Source of the DNA: CAZCWX01 sp964502465
Lineage (GTDB): Bacteria; Desulfobacterota; Binatia; Bin18
Reading direction: 5' to 3'
DNA length: 5,352 nt
Assembly: GCA_964502465.1 (NCBI GenBank)
Contig: CAZCWX010000389.1
Location: 1-5,352, forward strand
A model generated the notes under the pieces. That model was not told the origin of the DNA. It made no database searches and saw nothing but the letters and a program-made list of their open reading frames with translations. A program made the position numbers and the translations under genes. Below, piece by piece: positions 1 to 5,298 of the stretch (within the stretch, counting starts at the first letter, position 1; the number at the start of each line of letters is the position of its first letter).

Positions 1-516
1 GCACGCAACGGGCAAAAGTTGTGGGAAAGATATGGGATTGTTGTGGGATTTGTGTGGGAGGGAGGAGGAATCCACTGAGGAGAGGACACCTATTGGCTTA
101 TGGTGCTGGCCGCGGCGTGTGGGAGAATGGGACGGATCGAAGGAGGGCTGGCGTGATAGCAGAGACATTGGTGTTGGGAGACAAAAGTGGGACACGAATC
201 TTTGAGGCCGAACTATATCGGCTTGCTGGGGAGCTATTGCTCCGAATCGGAGAATCGGGGACCAGCAGAAGAGCAAGCTTGTCCTCTTCTCCGATTCTGT
301 CTCCGCCTATTCGGTTCCCCGTTTCTTCCCCAGAGGAACATTTCCTGAAGGTCCTTGAGATTGCCCGTCGGCAGAGTGCAAAGTCGCTGGCGTTATGATC
401 GACGATGAGTTTGACTCGGCTGTAGCAGCAGGGGAAGAAGGAAGAAGCCCGTAAGCTGCGAGCGGAGATCTACGGCGGGTAGCAACAGCTTGACAGCACA
501 GCAAAGGAAATTGTAG
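1..516 (+). pseudogene. Decayed C-terminal TPR tail of a large AAA-ATPase/cyclase-type regulator
   Basis: Two reading frames together give the familiar C-terminal TPR tail of large AAA-ATPase/adenylate-cyclase-like regulators. Around 91-152 one frame reads YWLMVLAAACGRMGRIEGGLA, resembling the family's YLALLAEAYGKVGQAEEGLA. From about 153 a second frame reads AETLVLGDKSG, then FEAELYRLAGELLLR and, after an insertion, EEHFLKVLEIARRQSAKSLAL. So there is a frameshift near 150. The second frame then stops at TGA 396-398 (where CGA Arg is expected), at TAG 423-425 (where TGG Trp is expected, in SLTRL-W-QQGKKEEARKL) and at TAG 480-482 after RAEIYGG. Similarity fades by about 516. Bases 1-90 belong to the same relic or are too decayed to read. 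The N-terminal ATPase part is off-window. The family assignment is from recognised motifs; loss of function follows from the lesions. Confidence 0.72.
244..297. repeat. Palindromic insertion inside the TPR pseudogene
   Basis: A perfect 11-base inverted repeat (gaatcggagaa at 244-254, ttctccgattc at 287-297) encloses a second perfect 7-base pair (agaagag 267-273, ctcttct 284-290). The element sits exactly in the variable loop between the GELLLR helix and the EEHFLKVLEIARR helix. It adds about 25 residues rich in Ser, Pro and Arg that do not belong to a TPR and keeps the reading frame. It looks like a small repeat that was tolerated in a linker before the gene decayed. No transposase or target duplication is visible. 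Confidence 0.55.
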
Positions 517-582
517 TCTGCCTGCCTCGTACAGGCCAAGTCGGATGTTTCGCAGTTGACCTGAGAGAGTCATATCCGTGAA

Positions 583-590
583 GAGGAGGG
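583..590 (+). promoter_or_regulatory. Ribosome binding site of the SMP-30 gene
   Basis: The purine run gaggaggg five bases before ATG 596 is a strong Shine-Dalgarno site. It decides the start against the upstream in-frame GTG at 578. Confidence 0.75.
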
Positions 591-595
591 AGTCT

Positions 596-1474
596 ATGCC
601 ACCGCAGGTGTTAACCGATGGTCTCCAGTTTCCCGAAGGGCCGGTGTGGGCACCGGACGGTACGCTCTACGTGACCGAGATCGAAAGCGGTCGTATTACA
701 GCGATTGCCCCCGATGGTGCCAAGCGGACGTTTGCCGACACCGGCGGTGCTCCGAATGGTGCGGCACTCGGTCCTGACGGCTATCTCTACGTGACCAATA
801 ACGGTGGCAGAGGGCCAGGATACATACAGAAAATCGATGCTCATGGCAAGGTGGAGACGCTCTACGATCAGTGGGAGGGACACCCTTTTCAGGGACCAAA
901 CGATCTGGTTATAGATACCCGCGGTGGCTTCTATTTTACCGATCCTGGACCGGTGTCGCGTGAAGGGGTCAAGTTCGGCCATCTCTACTACGCTCGGCGG
1001 GACGGGGGTCAGGTCAAGCGGTTACAATATTACTTCTACCTTCCCAACGGTATCGCTTTAACACCAGACGATTCGACTCTGATCGTGCTGGAATCAATAA
1101 CCGGTCGTGTGTGGGCTATTCCCATCGAGAGCCCGGGAACTCTGACACAGGTGGACGCAGGCGCTCGTGCCGGAGCCCCTAAGGCTTGGCCGGTTTCTGC
1201 TTTGCTGACCACGGTACCGCAGCCAGCCGCGCCCGATGGCATGTGCGTGGACGAGGCGGGTAACCTCCTGATTTGCGCTCACAACAGCGGAGCAGTCTCC
1301 GTTCATGTCCCTGACGGGACCCCCCTGTCACAGATTATGGTGGAGGACCGGCGACTGACCAACTGCTGCTTTGGTGGTGACGATTTTCAGACCCTCTATA
1401 TCACCGAATCGGGGCTTGGACGGGTAGTCATGGTCCGCTGGGAACGGCCAGGGCTCCGGTTGCACGATCACTGA
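596..1474 (+). CDS. SMP-30/gluconolactonase/LRE-family protein
   Basis: A 292-residue protein of the SMP-30/gluconolactonase family, which are six-bladed beta-propellers that bind a divalent metal and usually open lactone rings (gluconolactone or related sugar lactones). The metal-site pattern is intact: Glu14 in FPEGPVW, Asn102 in GPNDL, Asn151 in LPNGIA and Asp214 in PDGMCVDEAGN. These match the Glu/Asn/Asn/Asp set of characterised members. Repeated blade motifs follow the form PDGxLYVT (near residues 19, 55 and 105). There is no signal peptide, so it is probably cytoplasmic. The ATG at 596 is chosen because gaggaggg at 583-590 lies five bases upstream; a GTG at 578 in the same frame would place that ribosome site inside the gene. 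It stands alone on the plus strand, downstream of a pseudogene and converging on the MBL gene. The true substrate cannot be told from sequence. Confidence 0.9.
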   Translation: MPPQVLTDGLQFPEGPVWAPDGTLYVTEIESGRITAIAPDGAKRTFADTGGAPNGAALGPDGYLYVTNNGGRGPGYIQKIDAHGKVETLYDQWEGHPFQGPNDLVIDTRGGFYFTDPGPVSREGVKFGHLYYARRDGGQVKRLQYYFYLPNGIALTPDDSTLIVLESITGRVWAIPIESPGTLTQVDAGARAGAPKAWPVSALLTTVPQPAAPDGMCVDEAGNLLICAHNSGAVSVHVPDGTPLSQIMVEDRRLTNCCFGGDDFQTLYITESGLGRVVMVRWERPGLRLHDH

Positions 1475-1537
1475 GAAGCGGCAGGGACTGCCTCCTACGG
1501 TCGAATACGAATTCGCGTTTCATGGGGGAGTACTGCA

Positions 1538-1624
1538 CCCTTCGACAAGCTTAGGGCGAACGATCCTGAACACGCGGAAGTGTAAAACCCCCGCTCGTGC
1601 TGAGCTCTATCGAAGCACGAACGG
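1538..1624. repeat. Dispersed palindromic repeat of the 'TTCGACAAGCT...GAACG' type
   Basis: Bases 1538-1562 carry a cccttcgacaagcttagggc-type arm running into gaacg. Bases 1591-1624 carry a hairpin in which ccgctcgtgct (1591-1601) pairs with agcacgaacgg (1614-1624) with one mismatch, around a 12-base loop containing gagctctatcga. The first arm is also an imperfect inverse of the second. This matches the widespread intergenic repeat whose usual core is GTGCTGAGCTTGTCGAAGCAC, known from many environmental genomes. The loop here reads CTATC where TTGTC is usual, so this copy has drifted. It lies between two convergent genes, where a strong hairpin could help end transcription, but there is no T-run to call it an intrinsic terminator. 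Confidence 0.6.
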
Positions 1625-1681
1625 TCACTTCCCATGCTCGAGGAATCTTCCTTGTGTGTTGCAATCTAGTATTTCATCGCA

Positions 1682-1787
1682 GTGATTGTGAGGAGTGAAG
1701 AGGCTGGGGTTGCTGGAAGATTGCTTCGCTTCGCTCGCAATGACATCCCTCTTGGTCATTGCGAGGAGCGGAGCTACGAAGCAATCT
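1682..1787. repeat. Dispersed palindromic repeat of the 'GTCATTGCGAGGAGCG' type, three half-sites
   Basis: Three half-sites alternate in direction. A decayed forward copy starts at 1682 (gtgattgtgaggagtgaag). A reverse copy occupies 1718-1744 (agattgcttcg, then ctcgcaatgac). A forward copy occupies 1755-1787 (gtcattgcgaggagcgg, ending cgaagcaatct). Between the last two, 11-base arms pair perfectly at both ends (1718-1728 with 1777-1787, and 1734-1744 with 1755-1765). This is the well-known intergenic repeat of many uncultured and anaerobic lineages that produces spurious translations such as IARSGATKQS. No transposase is nearby. It is most likely a non-autonomous palindromic element; any role in mRNA stability or termination is inference. 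Confidence 0.7.
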
Positions 1788-1914
1788 TTCCTTATCAAAA
1801 TTTCTGCGACGGAGCACCAATCTCAGCCGTTTGCTCCTTCTTCCCTACTCTCGGATACCGTCACAGGCCAGGCGAGTTCGCCGCAGGGTTGTAATCTTCC
1901 ACTTGCCCTGTCCC

Positions 1915-2793
1915 TTACCACCTGATCCGTTTCTGTTCCCGCTTACTCACAATATAGACACCAGTGGGGGTGTTAAAGTGAGTGCCAAGAATCATCGTAT
2001 TGGTATCGCAATGCTGGTCGATGAACCGAGTCCGTGTCTCGATGGCGAGGGCTTTATCGACATCAGCTTGCTGGCTCCACTGCGGTTCAGCGATTTGTAC
2101 TGGATGCACCATCATATCACCGGTGATAATGGCTTCCTGGCCGTTGGAGCGCAGGAGAACGCTGCAATGGCCCGGCGTATGGCCCGGCGTTGGAATGAGC
2201 GTGACTTCATCGTCGATCCCCCACACATTGTCCACCCACTCTACCTGTCCCGCTTCGATAATCGGCACGATATTCTGCTGCACAACGGCTTGATCTTCAA
2301 GATTCGGCTCGTCTCGCCAATGCTCCCACTCCTGTTTGTTGAACAGGTACGTAGCGTTTGGAAAGGTTGGGGTCCAGCGCCCGTCCTGCAACCGGGTATT
2401 CCAGCCGGTATGATCAAGATGCATGTGGGTACAAAACACGTAGTCAATAGATGCTGGGGCACAGCTAACCGCCGCAAGGTTTTGCAGATACGCACCTTGC
2501 CGCCCATTCCATTGAGGAAACGCGAGGCGCTGTTTGTCGTTGCCGATACAGGTATCGATCAAGATCGTATGATGGGTCGTCTGAATCAGAAACGTGTGAA
2601 TGCTTAACAATATCTGTTTCTCAGCGTTCACAAAGTGAGGCTGAAGCCAGTCCAGGTGCGGATCGAAGTCGTCCTTGCGTTTATCGACATAGAGGAAGCG
2701 TGGGCTGGTTGGTTCCAGACTATCGAGAACTTTCGTGAGACGAAGGTTGCCAATAGTAAATGATTGGAGCAGTGGATTTGATGGCTCGGGCAT
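1915..2793 (-). CDS. MBL-fold metallo-hydrolase (lactonase-like)
   Basis: A 292-residue metallo-beta-lactamase-fold hydrolase. The metal motif is complete: His123-x-His125-x-Asp127-His128 in CTHMHLDHTGWNT, the His205/His209 pair in TPGHTPGH, Asp226 in ITGDMM and His272 in LGTHFNTP. That predicts a two-metal (usually zinc) centre. Length and layout, with an early TILIDTCIGN strand and WNTRLQDGRW after the HxHxDH motif, resemble the subgroup containing quorum-quenching lactonases and methyl-parathion-hydrolase-like enzymes; the substrate is not determined. There is no signal peptide. The frame is open upstream to 2850, but the ATG at 2793 follows aaggagag at a good distance, so the upstream 19 codons are probably untranslated. 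It is the last gene of the minus-strand run and converges on SMP-30. The open frame upstream reaches back to the hydrolase stub's stop codon. Confidence 0.9.
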   Translation of the reverse strand: MPEPSNPLLQSFTIGNLRLTKVLDSLEPTSPRFLYVDKRKDDFDPHLDWLQPHFVNAEKQILLSIHTFLIQTTHHTILIDTCIGNDKQRLAFPQWNGRQGAYLQNLAAVSCAPASIDYVFCTHMHLDHTGWNTRLQDGRWTPTFPNATYLFNKQEWEHWRDEPNLEDQAVVQQNIVPIIEAGQVEWVDNVWGIDDEVTLIPTPGHTPGHCSVLLRSNGQEAIITGDMMVHPVQIAEPQWSQQADVDKALAIETRTRFIDQHCDTNTMILGTHFNTPTGVYIVSKREQKRIRW

Positions 2794-2889
2794 GTTTTCT
2801 CTCCTTTTTCTCATCTCAAGGGGTTCTGCCAGCATACACTCGATCAGCAAATTGATTTGCTCCGCCAGCGTAGGCTTGCCTAATACGGA

Positions 2890-3075
2890 TCAATTCCCTG
2901 TGAATGGAGCCACAGCCCGGTAGCCGGCTTCGGCGAGGCGAGGGAGAAGGTGCCGATAGGTCCAAGGAGAATCCGGGAACCCGTGCAAGCAAAGTGCTAG
3001 TGGCCCTTCGCCCATTTCCAAGAAATGGAAACGAATATCGTTTGCCGGTACTGTCTCTGTCTTCAATGTCTGCAT
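2890..3075 (-). pseudogene. Alpha/beta-hydrolase fragment, N-terminal part only
   Basis: The first 61 codons read like the start of an epoxide-hydrolase-type alpha/beta hydrolase. They contain FHFLEMGEGPLALCLHGFPD with the oxyanion-hole HGFP motif at residues 31-34, then SPWTYRHLLPRLAEAGYRAV. The text breaks after AVAPF, where the family continues with RGY-like sequence, and ends at TGN plus TGA (2892-2890). Family members run to about 280-300 residues, so the nucleophile elbow, acid and catalytic histidine are all missing. The start at 3075 has a clear ribosome site (aaaggagaa) a few bases upstream, so a short peptide may still be made. The stop is in the same frame as the open stretch leading into the MBL gene, which fits an internal deletion that left only the 5' end. 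Function is presumed lost. Confidence 0.75.
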
Positions 3076-3153
3076 CGTTTTCTCCTTTGTGTGTAGGCAA
3101 TGAAGAGCGGTGACTTCGCCAATATCCGAGAGCGCGATAATTGTCACATTTCC

Positions 3154-4089
3154 TCAACGCAGCAGATACTTTAGTTTATACGAATCCCCAGCTAGGCTGA
3201 CAACCTCCTGCCAAATCACCTCCAGCGATGCAACGGTTGCCGACAACTGCTCTACGGTCTCCCCAGGATGAGCCAAGACGCGGGCGACCTTTCCTCTATA
3301 CTCAGGCGGGCAGAGCGTAAACTGTTGGAGCGCGTCGAGCGCTCCCTTGTCATTAATGAAATACGTCTCATTCAGCGCGTATAGCGCCTGGGTCAGGTAC
3401 CCGGCAATGCGAGCCAGGCACCCGACCGTGTTATACACGTCCCCGGCGGCGGCAAACCGGTGCGCGAAGAGGAACGCGAATTCTGCTCCCCAGAGCGAGT
3501 TGGCGACAATGGCCTGCTTGAGCTGGGGTGGATAGGACATGATCCGCGATTTCAGCCGGGCGATGACCGCTTGGGGATCAAGCAGCGGGACACATACCTG
3601 AGTTTCTGCCAGATAGATGACGCTAAAGAACCCGAAGGTGGGTTGTTGGTCATAGTTGTGCTGATATACACCTCGCCACGCTTCTTCAATCGTCCGCTCT
3701 ACCTGCGCGACATTACGGTAGAGAAAATCAACCTTGCCGACCGCCGTGTGAATCCATGCTCCGCCATTGACCCATGGCCCCCATTCGTAGAAGTCGGTGA
3801 CGATAGGAGAAGTGTTGTGGCTGAGGTGCGTCGCGATTGCCTTGATGGCATCGATTGAGAAAGGGCAGGATTCTGAGTAATACACGCCAAGATCAAGGTC
3901 AGAATGCGCGTGGTGGGTCCCTCGCGCATAGGAGCCACCAAGTACGACAGCAACCACACCTGTGACGGACGCCAACGCTTCTACGGCACTCCTGAGCACC
4001 TCGTGCTTATTCGACGGAACTGTATCAGGTACAAATAGGTGCATCACTGAATGATCTTTAGGCTCGGTTGCTTGCCGCCCTTTAAGCAT
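3154..4089 (-). CDS. Nucleotidyltransferase-domain protein of unknown substrate
   Basis: A 311-residue protein (296 if the second Met, at 4044, is the start). Residues 49-68 carry the nucleotidyltransferase fold signature: GGSYARG at 51-57, then Asp64-x-Asp66 in HSDLDLGVY. A likely third acidic metal ligand is Asp121 in GKVDFLYRN. Enzymes of this fold, which include kanamycin-nucleotidyltransferase-like and MNT antitoxin-like proteins, transfer NMP from an NTP to a hydroxyl or protein residue. The long C-terminal part (about 140-311), with FGFFSVIYLAETQVCVPL and GDVYNTVGCLARIAGYLTQ, is helical and matches a recurrent but uncharacterised bacterial subfamily. No HEPN partner is adjacent. Neither candidate start has a good ribosome site. 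The upstream edge abuts the attC-like sequence at 4130-4233, so it may have arrived as a mobile cassette. An antibiotic-modifying role is possible but not shown. Confidence 0.85.
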   Translation of the reverse strand: MLKGRQATEPKDHSVMHLFVPDTVPSNKHEVLRSAVEALASVTGVVAVVLGGSYARGTHHAHSDLDLGVYYSESCPFSIDAIKAIATHLSHNTSPIVTDFYEWGPWVNGGAWIHTAVGKVDFLYRNVAQVERTIEEAWRGVYQHNYDQQPTFGFFSVIYLAETQVCVPLLDPQAVIARLKSRIMSYPPQLKQAIVANSLWGAEFAFLFAHRFAAAGDVYNTVGCLARIAGYLTQALYALNETYFINDKGALDALQQFTLCPPEYRGKVARVLAHPGETVEQLSATVASLEVIWQEVVSLAGDSYKLKYLLR

Positions 4090-4129
4090 GGCGTCTGCCG
4101 CTCAATTCTGTCTGGACCATGTAGCCCTC

Positions 4130-4233
4130 ATCTAACGCCTGGGCGATCGGCGGTATTAACGGTCCTGCCTGTGAGAATCACTAATCGTTATGGCAGGCAC
4201 AGTTTCGGCGATCCACGCAGTGGCTCGTTAGGT
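4130..4233 (-). other. Candidate integron attC-like recombination site
   Basis: The 104-base spacer is bounded by ATCTAAC (4130-4136) and GTTAGGT (4227-4233), which are inverse to each other except at one base and fit the attC end boxes RYYYAAC and GTTRRRY. The inverse pairing runs on one base as ctaacg/cgttag. Inside, cctgcc (4164-4169) pairs with ggcagg (4192-4197), and gatcg-containing blocks lie at corresponding places on both arms. Read on the minus strand, the TAA stop of the 66-aa partner gene falls inside the ACCTAAC box, as in classical gene cassettes, and the next gene begins about 40 bases beyond the GTTAGAT box. Against it, the inner stem is imperfect and no integrase or second complete site is in the window. 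Confidence 0.35.
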
Positions 4234-4428
4234 AGACTCTCCAGCCTGGACCTCTTCGGGGTGAGCAACCTCCGTTTTTTTCGCAGGACAAGGGACAACT
4301 CTTCTTCCGCTTTTGCGTTCCTTGTCTTTCAGGTCGCGGTAGATCGCATCTAAATCGTAATTGAACTGCCTCGCGTAGGCGTCGCGCACTTTACGCACTT
4401 CTTCAACAATGGGGTTTTCCCAGGGCAT
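4228..4428 (-). CDS. Small partner of the PIN toxin, putative antitoxin
   Basis: A 66-residue hydrophilic protein beginning MPWENPIVEEVRKVRDAYAR and continuing QFNYDLDAIYRDLKDKERKSG, with a charged tail. This N-terminal pattern (M-x-WENPIV-x-EVR) is recurrent in small proteins encoded directly after PIN-domain genes of the neighbouring type. A toxin-neutralising role is inferred from that pairing and is not demonstrated. The start is ATG 4428, one base after the toxin's TGA (4432-4430). A ggagg ribosome site lies inside the toxin's last codons, so translation is probably coupled. An upstream in-frame start at 4488 would overlap the toxin by 59 bases and adds residues unlike the family. There is no recognisable DNA-binding fold. 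The TAA stop at 4230-4228 lies within the attC-like end box. Confidence 0.78.
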   Translation of the reverse strand: MPWENPIVEEVRKVRDAYARQFNYDLDAIYRDLKDKERKSGRRVVPCPAKKTEVAHPEEVQAGEST

Positions 4429-4429
4429 A

Positions 4430-4903
4430 TCAAGCCTCCAGTAGTTCTTCAGGGGTACAGATAATAACGGGGTCGTACCCTCGCGCACGGCAAACCCGCT
4501 CGATTCGGCTTCGTAGCATAGCGTTTGCGAGGTGTTTACAGTTCCACGTCAGTAGATAGTCAACCCTGCTTGTCACCGCAACGGCAATGTGTAAAGCATC
4601 GACCTCTGCGTTCTCCGGCAGGGAGCCAAGTTGAATAAGGTCTTTCGCGAGGACTACAGCTTCTTCCGTGATTTCTAGTAAAAGCAAGTCTTCAATAGCG
4701 CTCAGCCGTTGCTGAGCGGCTTCCGAATCTCCTGCTGCCACTTCCTCAAGCACTGTCTGCGAAACGAATAATTCAAACTTATCCCGGTGGGTTGCCCACC
4801 ATTCCTGCGTAATCTGCTGGTGGCCAGCCACAATAAGATCACGGCTCAGTCTGGCAGTCAGATAACTAACGACAGAGGTCTCAACATAGACTTTCCACTT
4901 CAT
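4430..4903 (-). CDS. PIN-domain toxin, VapC-like (type II toxin-antitoxin)
   Basis: A 157-residue PIN-domain protein. The N-terminal strand reads KVYVETSVVSYL with Glu8 where most PIN nucleases have the first Asp; Thr9 and Ser10 follow as usual. Further signature residues are Glu53/Glu54 in VSQTVLEEV, Asp102 in EVDALHIAVAV, and Asp115 and Asn121 in VDYLLTWNCKH. PIN toxins are magnesium-dependent endoribonucleases, usually cutting tRNA or rRNA, and the acidic cluster here is nearly complete. The C-terminal VIICTPEELLEA is typical of this subgroup. Unlike most VapBC operons the toxin comes first, with the small partner gene one base downstream. No Shine-Dalgarno site precedes ATG 4903; instead an extended -10 promoter ends about 10 bases upstream, so the mRNA is probably leaderless. 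The nuclease target is unknown. Confidence 0.87.
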   Translation of the reverse strand: MKWKVYVETSVVSYLTARLSRDLIVAGHQQITQEWWATHRDKFELFVSQTVLEEVAAGDSEAAQQRLSAIEDLLLLEITEEAVVLAKDLIQLGSLPENAEVDALHIAVAVTSRVDYLLTWNCKHLANAMLRSRIERVCRARGYDPVIICTPEELLEA

Positions 4904-4912
4904 ACGAGGGGG

Positions 4913-4921
4913 CTTATACCA
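4913..4921 (-). promoter_or_regulatory. Extended -10 promoter of the PIN toxin operon
   Basis: On the minus strand TGG-TATAAG forms an extended -10 element (TGn, then five of six matches to TATAAT). It ends nine bases before ATG 4903, which would start the transcript at or within a few bases of the initiation codon. No good -35 hexamer is seen, as expected for extended -10 promoters. The absence of any ribosome site fits leaderless translation. Confidence 0.45.
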
Positions 4922-4922
4922 T

Positions 4923-4944
4923 ATCTCGAAGGGCGGAACGAGAT
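4923..4944. promoter_or_regulatory. Inverted repeat next to the toxin promoter, possible operator
   Basis: Perfect 6-base arms atctcg (4923-4928) and cgagat (4939-4944) flank a 10-base centre, with one more outer pair after a mismatch. The centre-to-centre distance of 16 bases is compatible with a dimeric regulator. It lies just upstream of the -10 element, where binding of a toxin-antitoxin complex would block transcription. Binding is inferred from position only. Confidence 0.35.
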
Positions 4945-5089
4945 GTTAGGTAACCCACTCAGTCGCCGGTGAGAAATGGAGCAACTGCAACTCCCAAGCC
5001 GTCTTGCGAGGGCCTTATAAGCTTAGCTTCTTTGGAAACGTATAATGTGCTGTCATTCACCCCCGCGGATTACCTGTGGCCTCTCACGT

Positions 5090-5287
5090 TCACTTTAACT
5101 CACTCGGATGCAGGGACAGATACTCTCTCACCTCCAGATTCATCCGATCGATTTTGGCGAGATACCCGCCTGCCGATAACCGATAATTCTGCGGATTGGT
5201 TTCGACTTGTCGGAGTTTTTCTAACTGTTGCTGAAAATACCTGATCCGTTCCTTCGTTGCCTCAAGTTCTTGATCGTTCCGAATCAT
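5090..5287 (-). CDS. Small conserved coiled-coil-like protein of unknown function
   Basis: A 65-residue charged protein reading IRNDQELEATKERIRYFQQQ, then LEKLRQVETNPQNYRLSAGGYLAKIDRMNLEVREYLSLHPSEL. Two predicted helices with heptad-like spacing (about 5-27 and 40-58) are joined by a loop containing TNPQNY, which suggests a small helical hairpin or coiled coil. I recognise the pattern as a recurrent small protein often seen near toxin-antitoxin or accessory genes, sometimes as the N-terminal part of longer HTH proteins, but it has no assigned function. No HTH domain follows here. The start at 5287 has a strong ribosome site (gaggtgat). It is about 190 bases upstream of, and separately promoted from, the PIN pair. 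Confidence 0.72.
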   Translation of the reverse strand: MIRNDQELEATKERIRYFQQQLEKLRQVETNPQNYRLSAGGYLAKIDRMNLEVREYLSLHPSELK

Positions 5288-5298
5288 CGCTGATCACC

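Larger units (their letters stand above)
1475..1914. other. Gene-free spacer between convergent genes
   Basis: No convincing gene is present in these 440 bases. They contain a short GGCAG/CTGCC hairpin just after the SMP-30 stop (1480-1492, no T-run) and the two palindromic repeat elements listed separately. The remaining 127 bases (1788-1914) show nothing recognisable. Open frames on the plus strand here translate the repeat and extend antisense into the MBL gene. Confidence 0.7.
4904..5089. other. Spacer between the small protein gene and the toxin operon
   Basis: These 186 bases carry the toxin promoter, its inverted repeat and a GTTAGGT heptamer (4945-4951) identical to the one at 4227-4233. 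The rest shows no gene or terminator. A TATAAT on the plus strand near 5041 has no -35 partner and no gene to drive. Confidence 0.5.

Noticed and set aside
307..573. An 88-codon minus-strand frame over the pseudogene
   Set aside because: It is antisense to recognisable TPR sequence and has no family resemblance of its own.
1480..1492. GGCAG/CTGCC hairpin after the SMP-30 stop as an intrinsic terminator
   Set aside because: The stem is only five bases with a three-base loop and no T-run follows.
1682..1925. Plus-strand open frames starting near 1682 and 1695
   Set aside because: They translate the GTCATTGCGAGG-type palindromic repeat (giving LLEDCFASLAMT and ARSGATKQS), a known source of spurious proteins, and then run into unrelated spacer.
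1759..2607. A 282-codon open frame on the plus strand
   Set aside because: It begins inside the repeat and is antisense to the MBL gene, whose complete metal motif and ribosome site show the minus strand is coding.
3076..3153. GTGACA...TATTGG as a promoter for the hydrolase stub
   Set aside because: The -10 match is only three of six bases, too weak to support.
5020..5046. TATAAT on the plus strand at about 5041 as a promoter
   Set aside because: There is no -35 element at proper spacing and no plus-strand gene downstream.
4969..5244. A 91-codon plus-strand frame
   Set aside because: It is antisense to the 65-aa gene over much of its length and shows no recognisable motif, whereas the minus-strand gene has a strong ribosome site and a recognised pattern.
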